64,000 bases of DNA, taken from contig NZ_CP037940.1 of the NCBI RefSeq assembly GCF_004358325.1, forward strand, positions 2,542,001 to 2,606,000, read 5' to 3'. Origin of the DNA: Periweissella cryptocerci (lineage in GTDB: Bacteria > Bacillota > Bacilli > Lactobacillales > Lactobacillaceae). A model generated the notes under the pieces. The model did not search any database and was not told the DNA's origin. It saw nothing but the letters and a program-made list of their open reading frames with translations. The stretch's first letter is position 1, and the number at the start of each line of letters is the position of its first letter. Of this stretch, positions 17,806 to 26,596 are shown in pieces. Position numbers and translations under genes: made by a program.

Positions 17806-19353
17806 ATGGTAACTGAAGTAAAACACAGCACGGTGTTAGATGTGTCGAAGATGGGGCATAGTGGTGTTTTGGAAATTCTACTTAAATACCCAGAACTTGA
17901 GTTTAATTTGCCAACAGCACCTGATTTTTATCGCGAAGTACGAACATATTTTATTGGAATGATGAATGGTCTAATCGCCAAAGCCAATGTATTTGATTTA
18001 GCCGACTGTGAAACCATTCAAGTTAAGCAACATGCAATCACACAAAAATTAAATCAGTGTGCGGTAAATCATTGTGCATCCCGGGCAGAAATTCATGCGG
18101 TTGCCGCCGAAATTAGTTCGTTGGAAGACTACATTGATAATACGATTGCTGCGTTGCCACCAATGGATTATCCAGAGTTGAAAGCACGCGTGCAGATGTC
18201 GTTGGAAGCCGATGTTGATTTCAAAATGGAACGTTCGATTCGGGAACCATTTGCTGAATTGGAAGGATATCTGTTAGCCGATGATGAAAACAACCTTGAA
18301 GTAATGCGGGTGGCATTTGATGATTTTTTGGATGGTGCAAGTCACGCATTAGCTAAATTCATTAATTTAGTTCAAAGTTTGATTGACCAGCAACGACAAA
18401 CCGCGTTGGAAAATGGGATTTATCATAATCCAGTCGTACACATGCAGTTTATGCGTCATGAAAAAAGATTAAAAAAACTATTATCTGGTCGGGATATTCC
18501 CCGGATCATGGTAGATTTGAACGAATTAGCGAGTCTAATCGACAAAGCGACCGTCCAGCAACAACTACTTGACCATTTGCTAGTAGGCCTTAGAGAACGT
18601 TTTAACGCGTATCAAGCGACCATTGCCGAGTTCGATATTGCTGACTGCCCCGTGGTAGCTGAACACGTGGAAGGGCTCAAAACACAATTTAATTCATGCT
18701 TTTTGCCAACGACGGTCCAACGGATTGAAGAACGGCTTGATGATTTAGCAGTTGCAATGCAGACGGCTAAAGCCTTGCGTGAAAACGAAATAGATGAAAT
18801 TACTACAGAATTAACGCACCAAGTGACGACCATGCAAGCAATGTTGGAAACGCAAGCAGGTGCCACCAAAGAGTTAGCGCAGTTACAAGAGTTTGCAACA
18901 GCATTGCAAACAGGGATTCACTATACTGAATTATGCCAATTACAAACGGTAATTACGGAATTTAGCGTGGAACTTGAGAATCGGGCAAACCGACCTGTAG
19001 CTGAACAAAATGAGTTGGCGACATTGCAAGGTGAATTGACGTACCGGTTGCACGAGATTAACAGTAAGGCACAGGCACATGGCTGCCACCGTGAAATTAG
19101 TGAATTATTAGCTAATAGCTTTAGCGCAGTCGTCGATATTGATAGTATGACGACTTATACTGATGTGTTGCTGATGGTTGATGAATTGGCGGTGATTCTA
19201 GATAAGCTAGTTGATCAAAGCGCCGATGTGAGCGTTTTGATGGCACGCTTGAATGCGCGCCAAGCGATTTTCCAATATCAACAAGCGGTTAATCGGCAAA
19301 ATGGTAGCACGGAGATTGTTGAAGCAACTAGTTGGTCAGGGATATTGGCCTAA
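17806..19353 (+). CDS. Unknown helical cytoplasmic protein
   Basis: Hypothetical protein of about 515 residues that I do not recognise. It has no signal peptide, membrane segment or nucleotide-binding motif. The composition is rich in Ala, Leu, Glu and Gln with long heptad-like stretches (for example around ELTHQVTTMQAMLE and AEQNELATLQGELT), so it is probably mostly coiled coil. Pairs of cysteine-containing segments repeat loosely (FDLADCETIQVKQH and FDIADCPVVAEHVEG), which suggests internal duplication. Three in-frame starts lie close together (GTG 17794, ATG 17800, ATG 17806). The AAAGGTGG site favours 17806. It is a single gene behind its own promoter. Confidence 0.75.
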   Translation: MVTEVKHSTVLDVSKMGHSGVLEILLKYPELEFNLPTAPDFYREVRTYFIGMMNGLIAKANVFDLADCETIQVKQHAITQKLNQCAVNHCASRAEIHAVAAEISSLEDYIDNTIAALPPMDYPELKARVQMSLEADVDFKMERSIREPFAELEGYLLADDENNLEVMRVAFDDFLDGASHALAKFINLVQSLIDQQRQTALENGIYHNPVVHMQFMRHEKRLKKLLSGRDIPRIMVDLNELASLIDKATVQQQLLDHLLVGLRERFNAYQATIAEFDIADCPVVAEHVEGLKTQFNSCFLPTTVQRIEERLDDLAVAMQTAKALRENEIDEITTELTHQVTTMQAMLETQAGATKELAQLQEFATALQTGIHYTELCQLQTVITEFSVELENRANRPVAEQNELATLQGELTYRLHEINSKAQAHGCHREISELLANSFSAVVDIDSMTTYTDVLLMVDELAVILDKLVDQSADVSVLMARLNARQAIFQYQQAVNRQNGSTEIVEATSWSGILA

Positions 19354-19620
19354 GATTATTTTTAGTTGTATGTAGCAATTGTCAAATCGGAGAAAAACTT
19401 GTACAATACATTTTGTGTTTGGACAAGCTTTTTTGCTTTAGTGGCAATGTTGAGGTAATTTAAGCAGTTTAGTTTAACTGGATGAACTTAGGGCTAAAAT
19501 AAGTTTGTAATATAATTGATATATTTGTATTTGTAAATAGTTAAGGGGTTGATTTAACGGCAATGGAAACGGTAACATGTCACAAATCAAGAATATCAGT
19601 GATTTTCGCAGCTTAAAATT
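19354..19620. other. Upstream region of mntH, weak cre-like site
   Basis: No ORF. TGGAAACGGTAACA (19564-19577) resembles a CcpA cre with two mismatches from consensus. TATAAT-like motifs near 19510 could be a second, upstream promoter. Nothing else stands out. Confidence 0.3.
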
Positions 19621-19636
19621 TTAAGGCGTGCCTAAG
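19621..19636. promoter_or_regulatory. Probable MntR operator
   Basis: TTAAGGCGTGCCTAAG is an inverted repeat of the DtxR-family type (TTAxGGC/GCCxAA), directly upstream of the mntH -35. Manganese-responsive MntR control of mntH is well known in Firmicutes; the assignment to this site is inference. Confidence 0.6.
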
Positions 19637-19639
19637 TTA

Positions 19640-19673
19640 TTTACATTTACAAGTCTTATATAGAAGGTATAAT
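19640..19673 (+). promoter_or_regulatory. mntH promoter
   Basis: TTTACA (19646-19651), 16 bases, TATAAT (19668-19673), 38 bases before the ATG. Confidence 0.7.
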
Positions 19674-19711
19674 AACTTAGCACCAGAAAAACATTTCAAA
19701 GGAGTAGTTTG

Positions 19712-21082
19712 ATGACGGACGAAACAGGGAAAAACAAATTTGCGAGCGCAGCTAGTGAAGCAAGTTTGGAAGAAGTAAACAGTTCAGTCGAAGTGCCTAA
19801 AGGTGCTGGATTCTGGCGGACTTTGTTTGCATTTAGTGGCCCAGGGGCATTAGTCGCAGTGGGGTATATGGATCCAGGTAACTGGATTACATCAATTGTC
19901 GGTGGTGCGCAATATCGCTACCTGCTCTTATCAGTTGTTGTTATTTCAGGGATCATCGCGATGGTCATGCAATATATGGCAGCAAAATTAGGAATTGTAA
20001 CGCGGCAAGATTTAGCACAAGCAATTCGACACCGAACCAATAAGCCGGTTGGGTTTATGCTTTGGATAATGACTGAATTAGCCATTATGGCGACGGATAT
20101 TGCTGAAGTTATTGGTGGGGCGATTGCCTTGCAACTGTTATTTGGAATTCCATTAACAGTTGGGGTTATGTTGACCATCTTAGATGTATTCTTGCTATTA
20201 TTATTAACAAAACTTGGTTTCCGCAAGATCGAAGCAATTGTTGTTACACTGATATTATCAATTTTAGTTATTTTCTTATACATGGTTATTCTCTCAAAGC
20301 CAAGCATGGCAGGGATTATGGGTGGCTTAGTACCACGCACTTCAATCTTACAACATAAGCAATTAACTTTAGCGCTTGGGATTATTGGGGCAACTGTTAT
20401 GCCACACAACCTGTACTTGCACTCATCAATCTCACAAACGCGGGCTTATGATCGCGATAATGAAGATGAAGTTGCCAATGCAGTGCGTTTTACAACTTGG
20501 GATTCAAATATCCAATTAGTTGGGGCAACAATCATTAATGCCTTGCTCTTAATCTTAGGAGCAGCCTTGTTCTTTGGACATGGTGATCAATTACAAGCAT
20601 TTGGTGACTTATACCGTGCCTTGAGTGATAACACAATCGCCAAGGGGATTGCCTCGCCAGTGCTTTCAACATTGTTTGCGGTTGCCTTATTGGCTTCTGG
20701 TCAAAATGCCACGATTACTGGTACTTTGACAGGGCAAATCATCATGGAAGGTTTCATTCACTTGAAGGTGCCAATGTGGGCCCGTCGTTTAATCACACGT
20801 TTGATTGCAGTTGTTCCAGTTTTGATTGCGGCATGTGTATGGGGTGGTACGGAAGGCGCATTGGATAACCTCTTGGTTTACTCACAAGTTTTCTTGTCAA
20901 TTGCCTTACCATTTACAATGTTCCCCTTGATTATTTTTACTGGTTCAAAGAAAATTATGGGTGAACGATTTGTTAACCCATTGTGGGTTTCAATTGTTGC
21001 ATGGGTATCTGCAATTCTATTAACTGGATTGAACATTCAATTAATCTTTAATCTTGTTAAAGAATTAATCGCAATGGTTTAG
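19712..21082 (+). CDS. mntH: NRAMP manganese transporter
   Basis: Proton-coupled Mn2+ importer of the NRAMP family, 456 residues with about eleven membrane helices. The metal-binding motifs are DPGNW in helix 1 (about residue 53) and MPHNLYLHS in helix 6 (about 230). Catalase-poor lactic acid bacteria accumulate Mn as an oxidant defence, so such genes are common. The start is ATG 19712 after AAAGGAG; the in-frame TTG one codon earlier is unlikely. The usp gene follows 19 bases later, and a DtxR-type box lies upstream. Confidence 0.95.
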   Translation: MTDETGKNKFASAASEASLEEVNSSVEVPKGAGFWRTLFAFSGPGALVAVGYMDPGNWITSIVGGAQYRYLLLSVVVISGIIAMVMQYMAAKLGIVTRQDLAQAIRHRTNKPVGFMLWIMTELAIMATDIAEVIGGAIALQLLFGIPLTVGVMLTILDVFLLLLLTKLGFRKIEAIVVTLILSILVIFLYMVILSKPSMAGIMGGLVPRTSILQHKQLTLALGIIGATVMPHNLYLHSSISQTRAYDRDNEDEVANAVRFTTWDSNIQLVGATIINALLLILGAALFFGHGDQLQAFGDLYRALSDNTIAKGIASPVLSTLFAVALLASGQNATITGTLTGQIIMEGFIHLKVPMWARRLITRLIAVVPVLIAACVWGGTEGALDNLLVYSQVFLSIALPFTMFPLIIFTGSKKIMGERFVNPLWVSIVAWVSAILLTGLNIQLIFNLVKELIAMV

Positions 21083-21101
21083 TTGACGGAGGGATAACGA
21101 G

Positions 21102-21548
21102 ATGGCTTTTAAATTAGATTTACCAAAACACAAAAACATTTTAGTTGGCGTTGATGATTCAGCTGATGCCCAACTCGCATTCTTGAATGCAGTTAGTCAC
21201 GCATTAGAAGATGATTCCTTGTTACACATTGTTACGGTTCTTGAATCTGATTCATTGAACGTTTTCCAATTTTTGGACAAAGAAGCCTTAGAAGCAAAGC
21301 GCCTCGATGTTGAAAAACGCCTCCAAGATTATAAACAACAAGCATTGGATGCTGGTGTGAAGGAAGTTCACATTGTCCTAGCTGAAGGTGAACCTGGTGA
21401 AACAATCATTAAGGATGTGATTCCTGATGTTGAGCCAGATTTAGTCGTAGTTGGTGCCGCTACCAAAAAAGGACTGGGTAAGTTCATGGGTAGCCAAGCT
21501 GGTTATATTGCTAAGAACTCACCAGTTTCAGTCTTGGTGGTTCGTTAA
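21102..21548 (+). CDS. Universal stress protein (UspA family)
   Basis: UspA-domain protein of 148 residues. The opening strand is ILVGVDDSADAQLAF. The C-terminal ATP-binding pattern G-2x-G-9x-GS/T is approximated by GAATKKGLGKFMGSQAGYIAKNSPVSVLVV. It probably binds ATP. The gene lies 19 bases after mntH, so it is co-transcribed; an Nramp-usp pair is common in Lactobacillaceae and suggests a link with metal or oxidative stress. The transcript appears to continue into repeat R2, since the first terminator comes only after the repeat. Confidence 0.9.
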   Translation: MAFKLDLPKHKNILVGVDDSADAQLAFLNAVSHALEDDSLLHIVTVLESDSLNVFQFLDKEALEAKRLDVEKRLQDYKQQALDAGVKEVHIVLAEGEPGETIIKDVIPDVEPDLVVVGAATKKGLGKFMGSQAGYIAKNSPVSVLVVR

Positions 21549-21561
21549 ATAAAAGTAAAAC

Positions 21562-21953
21562 GGTTCTATTTCGTTTGACGTGGGATTGAATAAACTTGAC
21601 CACTACGTGCCAGTAAAATACTTGGCGCACCACGCTGAAAGCACATGTTCAAGCCAAAGTTCGGTCTTGAACAACTCGGATAAGCTGGGCTTCTAAGGAA
21701 TAAATTCCTAAGAAGCCTATCTCATCCTCAGCGGCGACATGTGTTGCACACATATCACCCCAGTCGCGGTGTAAAGGCTACGCCCGCCAAGTAATTTACC
21801 GGCACTTCGTTAGTTAGTAATAATACTCAAACTAGCGAAAAGTAGGTACCAATCACAGGCCGCAGTGGCATAGAAAAATAACACTGCGGGACTCAGTAAT
21901 TCGAAGATTGAAAAATACAGAAATGATAATCCCACGCTAAAATAAGTATAGCC
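21562..21953. repeat. Intergenic repeat copy R2 (with core)
   Basis: The left end GGTTCTATTTCGTTTGACGT and the right end CCCACGCTAAAATAAGTATA (then GCC) are imperfect inverses. The arms end at ACTACG (21602-21607) and ACTTCG (21804-21809) around a 196-base core. It lies between usp and the shared terminator at 21966-22003, so it should be part of the mntH-usp transcript 3' end. Confidence 0.82.
21608..21803 (+). ncRNA. Folded core of repeat R2
   Basis: Same length (196 bases) and fold as the R1 core. The closing stem GCCAGTAAAATACTTGGCG / CGCCAAGTAATTTACCGGC pairs at 17 of 19 positions. The loop-bearing hairpin is TGTTCAAG (21646-21653) / CTTGAACA (21666-21673) with loop CCAAAGTTCGGT. The next hairpin, GGCTTCT / AGAAGCC, extends the AGGAAT-AA-ATTCCT stem. 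Stem bases differ from R1 but remain paired. I do not know a named RNA family with this pattern. Confidence 0.6.
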
Positions 21954-21965
21954 AGTAAAATTTCA

Positions 21966-22003
21966 AAAAAGCTCTCGAACATTTAACGTTCGAGAGCTTT
22001 TTT
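21966..22003. terminator. Bidirectional terminator (usp/R2 and rnhC)
   Basis: GCTCTCGAAC and GTTCGAGAGC form a perfect stem flanked by A6 and T6. It serves the plus transcript carrying usp and R2 and the minus-strand rnhC. Confidence 0.93.
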
Positions 22004-22043
22004 GAAGTTAGTTTTTGACAAAGGTAAATTTGTTGAGTACGGA

Positions 22044-22961
22044 TTAGCGCCGTGCCAATGCAATTGCTTTATCGGTATTAGCGAAATGATATTTAGTGTA
22101 ATCGTGTAAGTCTTGCCCATTTTTTAATAATTGTGCGGCAACTTTGTCAACCGCACTACCAGCACCAACGGGCAGGTTGATACCGGCTTGGTCACTTAAT
22201 GTTGCCATTGTTTGTAATTCGACGTAGCGGGCAATGACAGAGGCCGCGGCAACTGCCAGGTGGTATTGTTCACCCTTAGTTGTAAAATAAACGTTCTGTT
22301 TAACTACACCATCAACGTTGCGCAAGTATTTCCAATAAGTGTTTGGTTGCGTAAACTGATCAATTAAAATGGCGTCTGGTTGGACTGGCCGGATTTTTTC
22401 AAGAACTTTACCTAAAGCGAGATTATGAGCAAATGCTTTCATCTCATTAGCGTTTAAGCGTTGGTTTAATTCATTGTACTTCTTAGGCAAAATGTTGACG
22501 ACGTGGTAGGGAATGAAAGTAATTAATGATTCTGCCATTGTCTGCATTGCTTTGTCGGTTAAGGTCTTTGAATCAGCGATACCTAGTGCTTTTACCTGGG
22601 CAATGTTTTCTGCCGAAACATAGGTTGCGGCGGCAGTGAGGGGGCCAAAGTAGGAACCGGTGCCGACCTCATCTGACCCAAGCACTGACATACCGGCTAA
22701 ACCAACAGGCAAATTACCATTTGAACCAGCTAGCTTAGGTTGCGAGCTAGCACCTGTGCTTGGTGCGGTGTTAGACCATCGTTTTGCTTCGCGGTCTTCG
22801 TTTTGACCTTGAAACATGACCTTGCCGGACTTGTAACCAGTAATGGTCACCCCATTCGTTTTATTGCGAAAAACGGCGCCTGGTGGTAAAGTACCGACAG
22901 AACCGTAGTGTTGTTGAATTTTTTTTAAAGTAGACGGATCAACTTTGATGACGACTGACAT
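22044..22961 (-). CDS. rnhC: Ribonuclease HIII
   Basis: Endonuclease that cuts RNA in RNA-DNA hybrids, 305 residues. The N-terminal substrate-binding domain (MSVVIKVDPSTLKKIQQHYG) is typical of HIII. The catalytic domain starts at GSDEVGTGSYFGP, with D97 and E98. A third acidic residue is in AILIDQF. The start is the ATG at 22961, preceded by AAAGTGAG; a longer in-frame ORF upstream has no good ribosome site. It is divergent from zapA-cvpA-mutS2, the usual Lactobacillales neighbourhood. Confidence 0.94.
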   Translation of the reverse strand: MSVVIKVDPSTLKKIQQHYGSVGTLPPGAVFRNKTNGVTITGYKSGKVMFQGQNEDREAKRWSNTAPSTGASSQPKLAGSNGNLPVGLAGMSVLGSDEVGTGSYFGPLTAAATYVSAENIAQVKALGIADSKTLTDKAMQTMAESLITFIPYHVVNILPKKYNELNQRLNANEMKAFAHNLALGKVLEKIRPVQPDAILIDQFTQPNTYWKYLRNVDGVVKQNVYFTTKGEQYHLAVAAASVIARYVELQTMATLSDQAGINLPVGAGSAVDKVAAQLLKNGQDLHDYTKYHFANTDKAIALARR

Positions 22962-23182
22962 AGAATGACTCACTTTCGTTACGGTATGCGAGTGCACCGC
23001 GCAATCTCAGATTGGCGTGCACGCATGGTTAATTTGAGTATATTTAATTATACATGGAAACGTTGCGTTGCGTGAAAAAGAAATATGTTCCTAACGTTGC
23101 CGAGTCAGGTATAATGAAATAGAATCGGTGTTGCAAAGTAGCGACACAATAAAAATGATTATAAAGGTGGAAAATTAAAATT

Positions 23183-23434
23183 ATGGCAAATCAAAAGCAA
23201 CGTTACCGCGCAAAGATTGGTGACAAGGAATTTACGATTGTTGGGAATGGCACGGTGGCACATATGGAAGCAGTCAACCAACTATTGAATGAACAGTTGG
23301 AACAAATCCAACAGTTAGCGCCTAAATTGGCAGTAGAAGATCAAGCGTTATTGTTAGCGTTTAACGCAATGTCTGATCAATTAAAAAAGCAAACGGAACT
23401 TGATGAATTGAAGCACGTGGAAGAAGGAGCATAG
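23183..23434 (+). CDS. zapA: ZapA, cell division protein
   Basis: Small FtsZ-associated protein of 83 residues that promotes Z-ring bundling. The family N-terminus RYRAKIGDKEFTIVG is followed by a coiled-coil C-terminus. An extended -10 TATAAT lies at 23110-23115. AAAGGTGG precedes the ATG. First gene of zapA-cvpA-mutS2, with cvpA three bases after its stop. Confidence 0.88.
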   Translation: MANQKQRYRAKIGDKEFTIVGNGTVAHMEAVNQLLNEQLEQIQQLAPKLAVEDQALLLAFNAMSDQLKKQTELDELKHVEEGA

Positions 23435-23437
23435 TAC

Positions 23438-23980
23438 ATGGTTCTAGCTGTTATTTTTGGGATTGCACTGATTGTGGCCTTTGGTAATGGATACCGCAAG
23501 GGTTTGGTACGAACAATCGCGCAATTAGCTGGTTATGTGTTCTTGACGGTTGTGGCGACACTTTTGGCACACCCTGTGGGACAACTTGTTACGAAATTAT
23601 TGACTAGTGCCAGTGCGGCTTATCGCCCGACAGTACCGACCTTTGTATTAGACAAAGGTGTTCAATTTTTAGCCTCAGGCATTTCATTCTCATTGATTTT
23701 CTTTATTGGTGGGATTCTTGTGCATACACTTTTAAAAAGCTTGAAATTCATTCAAAAGATTCCAATTGTGGGTGGAGTTAATGCGATTATTGGTGGCTTG
23801 GTTAGCATGATAATCATTTATGTGATTGGTTTCTTTATTCTATCAATGCTGTCAGTTATGAACATTACATGGGTTCACCAACAATTTGTAACGGCGCCAA
23901 TTTTGAATAACATTTTGGATAACACCCCAGTTATTTCAAACCAAATTTATCACTGGTGGTTAAACGAGCGGGCGCATTAA
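23438..23980 (+). CDS. CvpA family membrane protein
   Basis: CvpA/YshB family protein of 180 residues with four hydrophobic helices (about 1-17, 25-45, 75-95, 110-135). The GYRKGLVRTIAQLAGYV start is characteristic. Members are linked to colicin V production in E. coli; in Firmicutes the function is unclear. It is translated right after zapA and lies 53 bases before mutS2, so it belongs to the same operon. Confidence 0.85.
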   Translation: MVLAVIFGIALIVAFGNGYRKGLVRTIAQLAGYVFLTVVATLLAHPVGQLVTKLLTSASAAYRPTVPTFVLDKGVQFLASGISFSLIFFIGGILVHTLLKSLKFIQKIPIVGGVNAIIGGLVSMIIIYVIGFFILSMLSVMNITWVHQQFVTAPILNNILDNTPVISNQIYHWWLNERAH

Positions 23981-24033
23981 GTAAGTTAATCGCTGAGTGA
24001 AGTTAACCACGCAAAGCGCGAAAGGAAATTATC

Positions 24034-26400
24034 GTGAACGAAAAAGTTTTAGCAACCCTTGAATACGATAAAGTGAAAAAACAGTTACGTAGCTTTCTTA
24101 CCTCAGATGCTGGACTCGCAGAATTGAATGCGCTCCGGCCAACTAAAGACGCTAATACGATGCGTAAATGGCTAGCAGATACGCATGATGCTGTGGAAAT
24201 TTATCGTGTGAGCGGGGGAATTATCTTACCTAAATTAGCAGATATTAAACCACACATGAAGCGTTTGGAGATGGACGCCTCACTTAGCGGGACCGAATTA
24301 GCCCAAGTGGGCCGGGTCCTTCAAGCTTCAACCGCAATCACAACGTTCTTTGCTGACTTAGCAGATAGCAAAGAAATCGACTTAATCCGGTTGCCAGCTT
24401 TAGTTAATAACATTGTGACAATGCCACAATTAACGCGGCGCTTGCACACTTCCATCGAAAATGATGGTCGGATTACGGATGAAGCATCACCAGAATTGAA
24501 ACAAATCCGGCAAAAAATTACGTTGACGGAAAAATCAATTCGGGAAAAAATGCAACAATATACGCGTGGTAAGGCGGCTGATTATTTGAGCGATCCCATC
24601 ATTACGATGCGGAATGAACGTTATGTGGTACCAGTTAAGGCCGAATACCGGAATAAGTTTGGCGGCGTGGTTCATGACCAATCACAAACTGGTTTGACGT
24701 TATATATCGAACCACAAGCGGTTGTTGATATGAATAACCGCTTACGCCAAGCACAGGTCGCAGAAATTTCAGAAGAAAAGCGCATTCTTGATGAATTGTC
24801 AGAACTACTCCGACCAGAAGCCCCAGCAATTTTGAATAACGCAGTAATCTTGGGACACTTGGATTTTGCTAATGCCAAGGCAATGTATGCTCACCAAATG
24901 AAGGCAACTGAACCAGCTGTAAGTGAAGCCAACGAGGTATCATTACGACAAGCACGGCATCCGTTGATTGATCAAACTAAAGTGGTAGCAAACGATATTG
25001 TAATTGGCAAAGATTACCAAGCTATCATCGTGACGGGGCCTAATACCGGTGGGAAGACCATCACAATTAAAACTTTGGCTTTACTGCAGATAATGGCACA
25101 ATCGGGATTTTTTATCACGGCCGATGAATACTCAACCGTTGGTATCTTTGATGAAATATTTGCTGATATTGGTGATGAACAATCAATAGAACAATCGTTA
25201 TCAACGTTTAGTTCACACATGGTTAACATTATTGATATTTTGAAGCAAGCTGATGAGAAATCGTTAGTAATTGTCGATGAACTGGGTGCGGGGACTGATC
25301 CACAAGAAGGGGCTGCTTTGGCGATTGCGATTCTTGATGCGATTGGAACAAAAGGCAGTTATGTGGTTGCGACAACCCACTATCCAGAGTTGAAAGCGTA
25401 TGGATTTAATCGGGCAAACACGATTAATGCTTCAATGGAATTCGATGTTGAATCTTTACAACCAACTTACCGTTTCTTGCTTGGGGTACCAGGGCGGTCA
25501 AATGCCTTTGATATTTCAAAACGCTTAGGAATGGATGATACGATCATTGATGAAGCGCGGGCGTTGACGCAACAAGATTCGCAAGATTTAAATGAAATGA
25601 TTGCGGATTTAGTTGCCAAGCGTAAGCAAGTTGAAGATGAATCAATTGAAATTAATGAGCGCTTAGCCACAATTACGGCAGAACAAGAAGATTTGGAAAA
25701 GCAGTTGTTCAAGCTGGATAATGCACGTGATCACCAATTGAACGAAGCTAAAAAGGAAGCTAACCATATAGTTGCTGATACCAAAAAGAAGGCGGATCAA
25801 CTGATTGCTGATTTACGCAAAATGCAGCTAGATGCAGGTACGGTTAAAGAAAGTGCCTTAATTGATGCACAAGGTCAGCTAAATGCAATGCGGCAAGCAC
25901 CTGATTTGAAAAAGAATAAGGTGTTGGCTCGTGCTAAACGCCAACAAGAGTTTAAAGAAGGCGACGATGTTTTAGTCGTTTCTTATGGCCAACAAGGTGT
26001 TTTGTTACGCAAACACGGGGCAGATGCATGGGAAGTGCAAATGGGTATTTTGAAGATGGTCGTTGAAACTGATGACCTCCAAAAGCAAAATTTACCTAAA
26101 GAAGCTAAACCGAAAACCAAACCACGTGCAACGGTCAAAGGTAGCTCACGACAAACTGTGAAAGCATCGCTTGATCTACGGGGACACCGTTACGAACAAG
26201 CAATGGGTGAAGTTGATCGCTACATTGATAACGCGGTCCTTTCAAACCTTGGTACCGTGGAAATTATTCACGGTAAGGGGACCGGGGCGTTGCGTAAAGG
26301 CGTGCAAGAGTATTTACGGTCTAATCCACGCGTGAAATCATTTAATTTTGCTAATGCTAACGCAGGTGGTGATGGTGCGACCATCGTCACATTACAATAA
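24034..26400 (+). CDS. mutS2: MutS2 endonuclease/ribosome rescue factor
   Basis: MutS2 ATPase of 788 residues, full length. It has the MutS core without the mismatch domain, a Walker A GPNTGGKT (about 335-342), a Walker B VIVDELGAGTDP, a coiled-coil lever (about 515-620), and a C-terminal Smr nuclease domain with LDLRGHRYEQA and HGKGTGALR. Relatives suppress homologous recombination; in Bacillus it also splits collided ribosomes. The start is GTG 24034 after AAAGGA. Last gene of the operon, with a terminator behind. Confidence 0.95.
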   Translation: MNEKVLATLEYDKVKKQLRSFLTSDAGLAELNALRPTKDANTMRKWLADTHDAVEIYRVSGGIILPKLADIKPHMKRLEMDASLSGTELAQVGRVLQASTAITTFFADLADSKEIDLIRLPALVNNIVTMPQLTRRLHTSIENDGRITDEASPELKQIRQKITLTEKSIREKMQQYTRGKAADYLSDPIITMRNERYVVPVKAEYRNKFGGVVHDQSQTGLTLYIEPQAVVDMNNRLRQAQVAEISEEKRILDELSELLRPEAPAILNNAVILGHLDFANAKAMYAHQMKATEPAVSEANEVSLRQARHPLIDQTKVVANDIVIGKDYQAIIVTGPNTGGKTITIKTLALLQIMAQSGFFITADEYSTVGIFDEIFADIGDEQSIEQSLSTFSSHMVNIIDILKQADEKSLVIVDELGAGTDPQEGAALAIAILDAIGTKGSYVVATTHYPELKAYGFNRANTINASMEFDVESLQPTYRFLLGVPGRSNAFDISKRLGMDDTIIDEARALTQQDSQDLNEMIADLVAKRKQVEDESIEINERLATITAEQEDLEKQLFKLDNARDHQLNEAKKEANHIVADTKKKADQLIADLRKMQLDAGTVKESALIDAQGQLNAMRQAPDLKKNKVLARAKRQQEFKEGDDVLVVSYGQQGVLLRKHGADAWEVQMGILKMVVETDDLQKQNLPKEAKPKTKPRATVKGSSRQTVKASLDLRGHRYEQAMGEVDRYIDNAVLSNLGTVEIIHGKGTGALRKGVQEYLRSNPRVKSFNFANANAGGDGATIVTLQ

Positions 26401-26411
26401 GATATAACACA

Positions 26412-26452
26412 CAGAACTATTGCCCGCTTTGAGGTAATAGTTCTTTATTTTT
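26412..26452 (+). terminator. Terminator after mutS2
   Basis: AGAACTATTGCC pairs with GGTAATAGTTCT, followed by TTATTTTT. Confidence 0.85.
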
Positions 26453-26596
26453 GGCTTTTGATTAGTATTATGTGAGAATTAAAAGATAGTTTAATGAGAA
26501 TCATTTCAAGTCAATTGCGCCACACAAATGTTTAGGGGTATGCTGTAGTTTGACTTTTACAATTTAATTTAATAAATCAACCTGAGGAGAAACATT

